Below, piece after piece: positions 61,123-64,000 of a stretch of 64,000 bases of DNA. Every line of letters starts with the position of its first letter. The stretch's first letter is position 1. The stretch is from Chitinophagales bacterium (lineage in GTDB: Bacteria > Bacteroidota > Bacteroidia > Chitinophagales > JADJOU01), in contig JAURJQ010000010.1 of the NCBI GenBank assembly GCA_030832185.1, positions 102,032-166,031 on the forward strand. Reading direction: 5' to 3'. Both the position numbers and the translations under genes were made by a program. The notes beneath the pieces are model-generated. The model saw only the letters and a list, made by a program, of their open reading frames with translations, made no database searches and was not told where the DNA came from.

Positions 61123-62298
61123 ATGTACGACACAAAAATCTCCTTTGAAAATACTGAAGTAGCCTATGCTTCTCTATCTGACAAGGAATTAAAAAAAGCT
61201 TACTGGTTATTTAGAATGATGAGTATACCATGGCTAGTGAATATAGGAAATTCTATGATTACGCTTTGTTTAAAGTTAAATCTGCCGATACAAGGCATAA
61301 TAAAAAATATGGTGTTTTCTCATTTCTGTGGGGGCGAGTCTTTAGACGAGTCCATTCCATTAATTTTTCGATTGAAAAAAAGTAATATCGAAGTATTATT
61401 GAATTATAGTGTGGAAGGATTAGAAGATACTTCAGGTTATAGAGATACGTATGAAAAAACGCTCAATGCCATTCATTTCGCCAAAGAAAATCCTTCTGTA
61501 CGCGCTATGTGTGTTAAATTTACTGGTTATGCGCATACGGATATTTGGGTGAAGCTACAAGCTAAACAAGAATTGACACCAGCAGAGCAGCAGGAATTTC
61601 TTCAAGCGAAGTCATACATAGAAAAACTGTGTAGCGAAGCTGTGGACTGTAATGTGCATTTGTATGTAGATGCAGAGGAGAGTTGGTTTCAAGATAGCAT
61701 CGATACCTTAGTGGATGATATGATGGAGAAATACAATAAAGAAGAAGCCTTTATATTCAATACTTATCAGTTGTATCGCAGTGATAAATTAGAGGACTTT
61801 AAGAAAGCACACCAGAGAGCTTTAGAAAAGGGCTATATCCTAGGAGCTAAAATTGTTCGAGGGGCTTATGTAGAAAAGGAAAACGACTACTATGTAAAAC
61901 TAGGAACGAAATCTCCAATCAATAATACCAAAGAAGCTTCAGATCGAGAATTCGATGGGGCTGTTCGATATGCTGTGGAGAATGTAACAACTATTTCCTT
62001 GTGTTGTGCATCTCATAATGAAGCCTCCAATAAACTCTATTTTGAACTATTGACCGAGAAAAATATTCCTCTTAATCACAAGCACGTCAATAGTTCCCAG
62101 CTGCTCGGCATGAGTGATAATATAACTTATAATCTGTCAGCTACGGGTATGAATACAGCTAAATACATGCCCTTTGGTCCAGTAAAAGAAGTGATTCCTT
62201 ACCTTATCAGACGAGCACAGGAGAACACTTCTGTCGAAGGCCAGACGAGTCGTGAACTTTTACTACTTGAAAAAGAATTGAAGAGAAGGGGAATATGA
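61123..62298 (+). CDS. proline dehydrogenase
   Basis: 'GAKIVRGAYVEKEND', 'MPFGPVKEVIPYLIRRAQENTSV'. Confidence 0.93.
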   Translation: MYDTKISFENTEVAYASLSDKELKKAYWLFRMMSIPWLVNIGNSMITLCLKLNLPIQGIIKNMVFSHFCGGESLDESIPLIFRLKKSNIEVLLNYSVEGLEDTSGYRDTYEKTLNAIHFAKENPSVRAMCVKFTGYAHTDIWVKLQAKQELTPAEQQEFLQAKSYIEKLCSEAVDCNVHLYVDAEESWFQDSIDTLVDDMMEKYNKEEAFIFNTYQLYRSDKLEDFKKAHQRALEKGYILGAKIVRGAYVEKENDYYVKLGTKSPINNTKEASDREFDGAVRYAVENVTTISLCCASHNEASNKLYFELLTEKNIPLNHKHVNSSQLLGMSDNITYNLSATGMNTAKYMPFGPVKEVIPYLIRRAQENTSVEGQTSRELLLLEKELKRRGI

Positions 62299-62506
62299 AT
62301 GCGAAAGGCGTATAGATTTCAATAGATATTTTTTAGTCTTTTTCGATTTAATATCTTTTTCAAGAACATCCAAAGACTATGGTAATGTCTTAAATTTAAA
62401 ATAACTTAATCATAATTAGCACATAGAGCATAAGCCTTCAGTGAAAATCCAAATGAAGTTGTTTCTTGGAGATTAGTGAAGTATCATTTAGGATAAATAG
62501 CCTTAG

Positions 62507-63763
62507 CTAAAACCGCCTATCTCGCCTATTTTTATTAGATCCAGGTTTGTCTCTAGCTGGCGGTCTTTCATTTCTAGTAGGTCGCTGAGCTTGTTTCGGC
62601 TTAGGTTCGATGACAAATACCTCCATAGGATATGGGTGATCGTCTATGACTGGTATTTTCTTACCTATCAGTTTTTCGATGTCTTTTAAGTAGGCTTTTT
62701 CCTCAAAATCACAAAAGGAGAGGGCCGTGCCATTAGCGCCAGCTCGACCAGTTCTACCTATTCGATGCACGTAGGTTTCCGCTATATTCGAAGTCTCATA
62801 ATTAATAACATACTCCAGTTCGTCTATATCTATACCACGTGCAGCAATATCCGTGGCTACTAATACACGAGTCGTCTGATTCTTAAAATTAGTCAGGGCT
62901 TTTTGTCTGTTATTTTGGGTTTTATTGCCGTGGATAGCCTCTGCGGTTACTTTGTGACTTTGAAGATATTTCACCACCTTATCAGCACCGTGCTTAGTTC
63001 TAGTAAATACTAAAACGGTTTTTATTTTGGGGTCCTTTAATATATCTAGTAGGAGCGAATTCTTATTTTTTCTATCTACGAAATATAGAAATTGATTAAT
63101 CGTATCGGCGGTGGAGGAGACTGGTGTCACTTCTATCTTCACAGGTTGAACGAGTATGGTATCGGCTAGCTTCACTATTTCAGGAGGCATAGTAGCAGAG
63201 AAGAAGAGGGATTGCCTTTTTTCTGGTAGTAGTTTTATGAGTCTTTTTACATCATGTACAAACCCCATATCGAGCATTCTATCCGCCTCATCTAGCACGA
63301 ATAATTCTATACTATTCAAGTGTATGAATCCTTGACCAATAAGGTCTAGGAGTCTTCCTGGAGTAGCAATCAGAATGTCGACTCCTCTCTGCAATGCATC
63401 TGTTTGAGCTTTTTGTCCGACACCACCGAATATAACAGTTGAATAGAGTCGAGAAAATTTTCCATATGCCTTGAAACTCTCTTCTATTTGTATTGCTAAT
63501 TCACGTGTTGGCGTTAAAATTAGGCTTCTTATTTTGCGTCTCTTTTCATTGATAGACGTTTGACTGAGGAGTTGTATGATAGGTATGGCAAAAGCAGCGG
63601 TCTTTCCGGTACCTGTCTGGGCACAGCCCAGCACATCTTTTCGGGCTAACATAGCAGGTATAGCCGCCTCTTGTATTGGCGTCGGGTGTGTGTATCCTTC
63701 TGCGTCGAGGGCTTTCAGTATGTTTTCGTCTATGCCGAGTTGCTTAAAAGTAGTGTGTTCCAA
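62507..63763 (-). CDS. rhlE: DEAD-box RNA helicase, RhlE type
   Basis: 'AQTGTGKTAAFAIPIIQ', 'VLDEADRMLDMGF', 'SATMPPE', 'YVHRIGRTGRAGANG', basic C-terminal tail. Confidence 0.93.
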   Translation of the reverse strand: MEHTTFKQLGIDENILKALDAEGYTHPTPIQEAAIPAMLARKDVLGCAQTGTGKTAAFAIPIIQLLSQTSINEKRRKIRSLILTPTRELAIQIEESFKAYGKFSRLYSTVIFGGVGQKAQTDALQRGVDILIATPGRLLDLIGQGFIHLNSIELFVLDEADRMLDMGFVHDVKRLIKLLPEKRQSLFFSATMPPEIVKLADTILVQPVKIEVTPVSSTADTINQFLYFVDRKNKNSLLLDILKDPKIKTVLVFTRTKHGADKVVKYLQSHKVTAEAIHGNKTQNNRQKALTNFKNQTTRVLVATDIAARGIDIDELEYVINYETSNIAETYVHRIGRTGRAGANGTALSFCDFEEKAYLKDIEKLIGKKIPVIDDHPYPMEVFVIEPKPKQAQRPTRNERPPARDKPGSNKNRRDRRF

Positions 63764-63847
63764 TGATAAAATTAAATTAAATTAGCCTGCAAGGTACAAC
63801 ATTATTGAAAATAGTCTCGGTCTCTTTTAAATTGTATCATTAAACTG

Positions 63848-63916
63848 AAAAATATTTTTTTTATACATCTAACCCTTTGATAATTAAAGGGTGTCAGGAG
63901 GTATAAAAAATATTTT
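63848..63916. repeat. nested inverted repeat upstream of rhlE and the next promoter
   Basis: outer arms AAAAATATTTTTTTTATAC / GTATAAAAAATATTTT (2-nt bulge), inner ACCCTTT-gataatt-AAAGGGT. Confidence 0.65.
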
Positions 63917-63949
63917 GTAAAATACTTGCATAGTTAAAAAAAATAAGTT

Positions 63950-63958
63950 TATCTTTGC
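63950..63958 (+). promoter_or_regulatory. promoter for a gene beyond the window (TTG 63926-63928, N21, TATCTTTGC)
   Basis: Bacteroidota -33/-7 consensus. Confidence 0.55.
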
Positions 63959-64000
63959 ACTCCGTTTCAGGAAAATCATAGCATGAAAATGATATGAAAG

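Overview
This 64 kb window is chromosomal DNA from a Bacteroidota member, supported by T9SS sorting domains, Bacteroidota-type TTG-N17-21-TAnnTTTG promoters, and Bacteroidota-type ParE and ClpB. I see no CRISPR array, rRNA, IS element or prophage. Most of the content is housekeeping: parE, clpB, an exbB-exbD-exbD-tonB cluster, nuoIJKLMN, proS, corA plus an NRAMP-like gene, ppa, ung, gpx, pabB, ald, sdhC-sdhA, crcB, rocD, gdh, pcm, phosphoglucomutase, putA-like and rhlE. There are two tRNAs (Asp-GTC and Leu-GAG). The most informative observations are: (1) a T9SS type A secreted protein whose sorting domain is split by one in-frame TGA; (2) an ABC ATPase with two in-frame stops near its N-terminus, next to a small membrane protein and possible further gene debris; (3) a crcB gene that reads correctly only from an ATA codon overlapping the rocD stop; (4) a GxxExxY protein with its catalytic strand deleted and no start codon for its natural N-terminus; (5) a DUF1800 / Tat-type DUF1501 / tail-fibre-like / T9SS type B cluster in which two proteins share a C-terminal motif. 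Item (5) is the best candidate for an undescribed surface system. I also note a barrel/GDPD-lipoprotein/barrel operon, an sdhCA pair without sdhB, and an incomplete nuo operon. All calls come from reading translated sequence; no database search was run.
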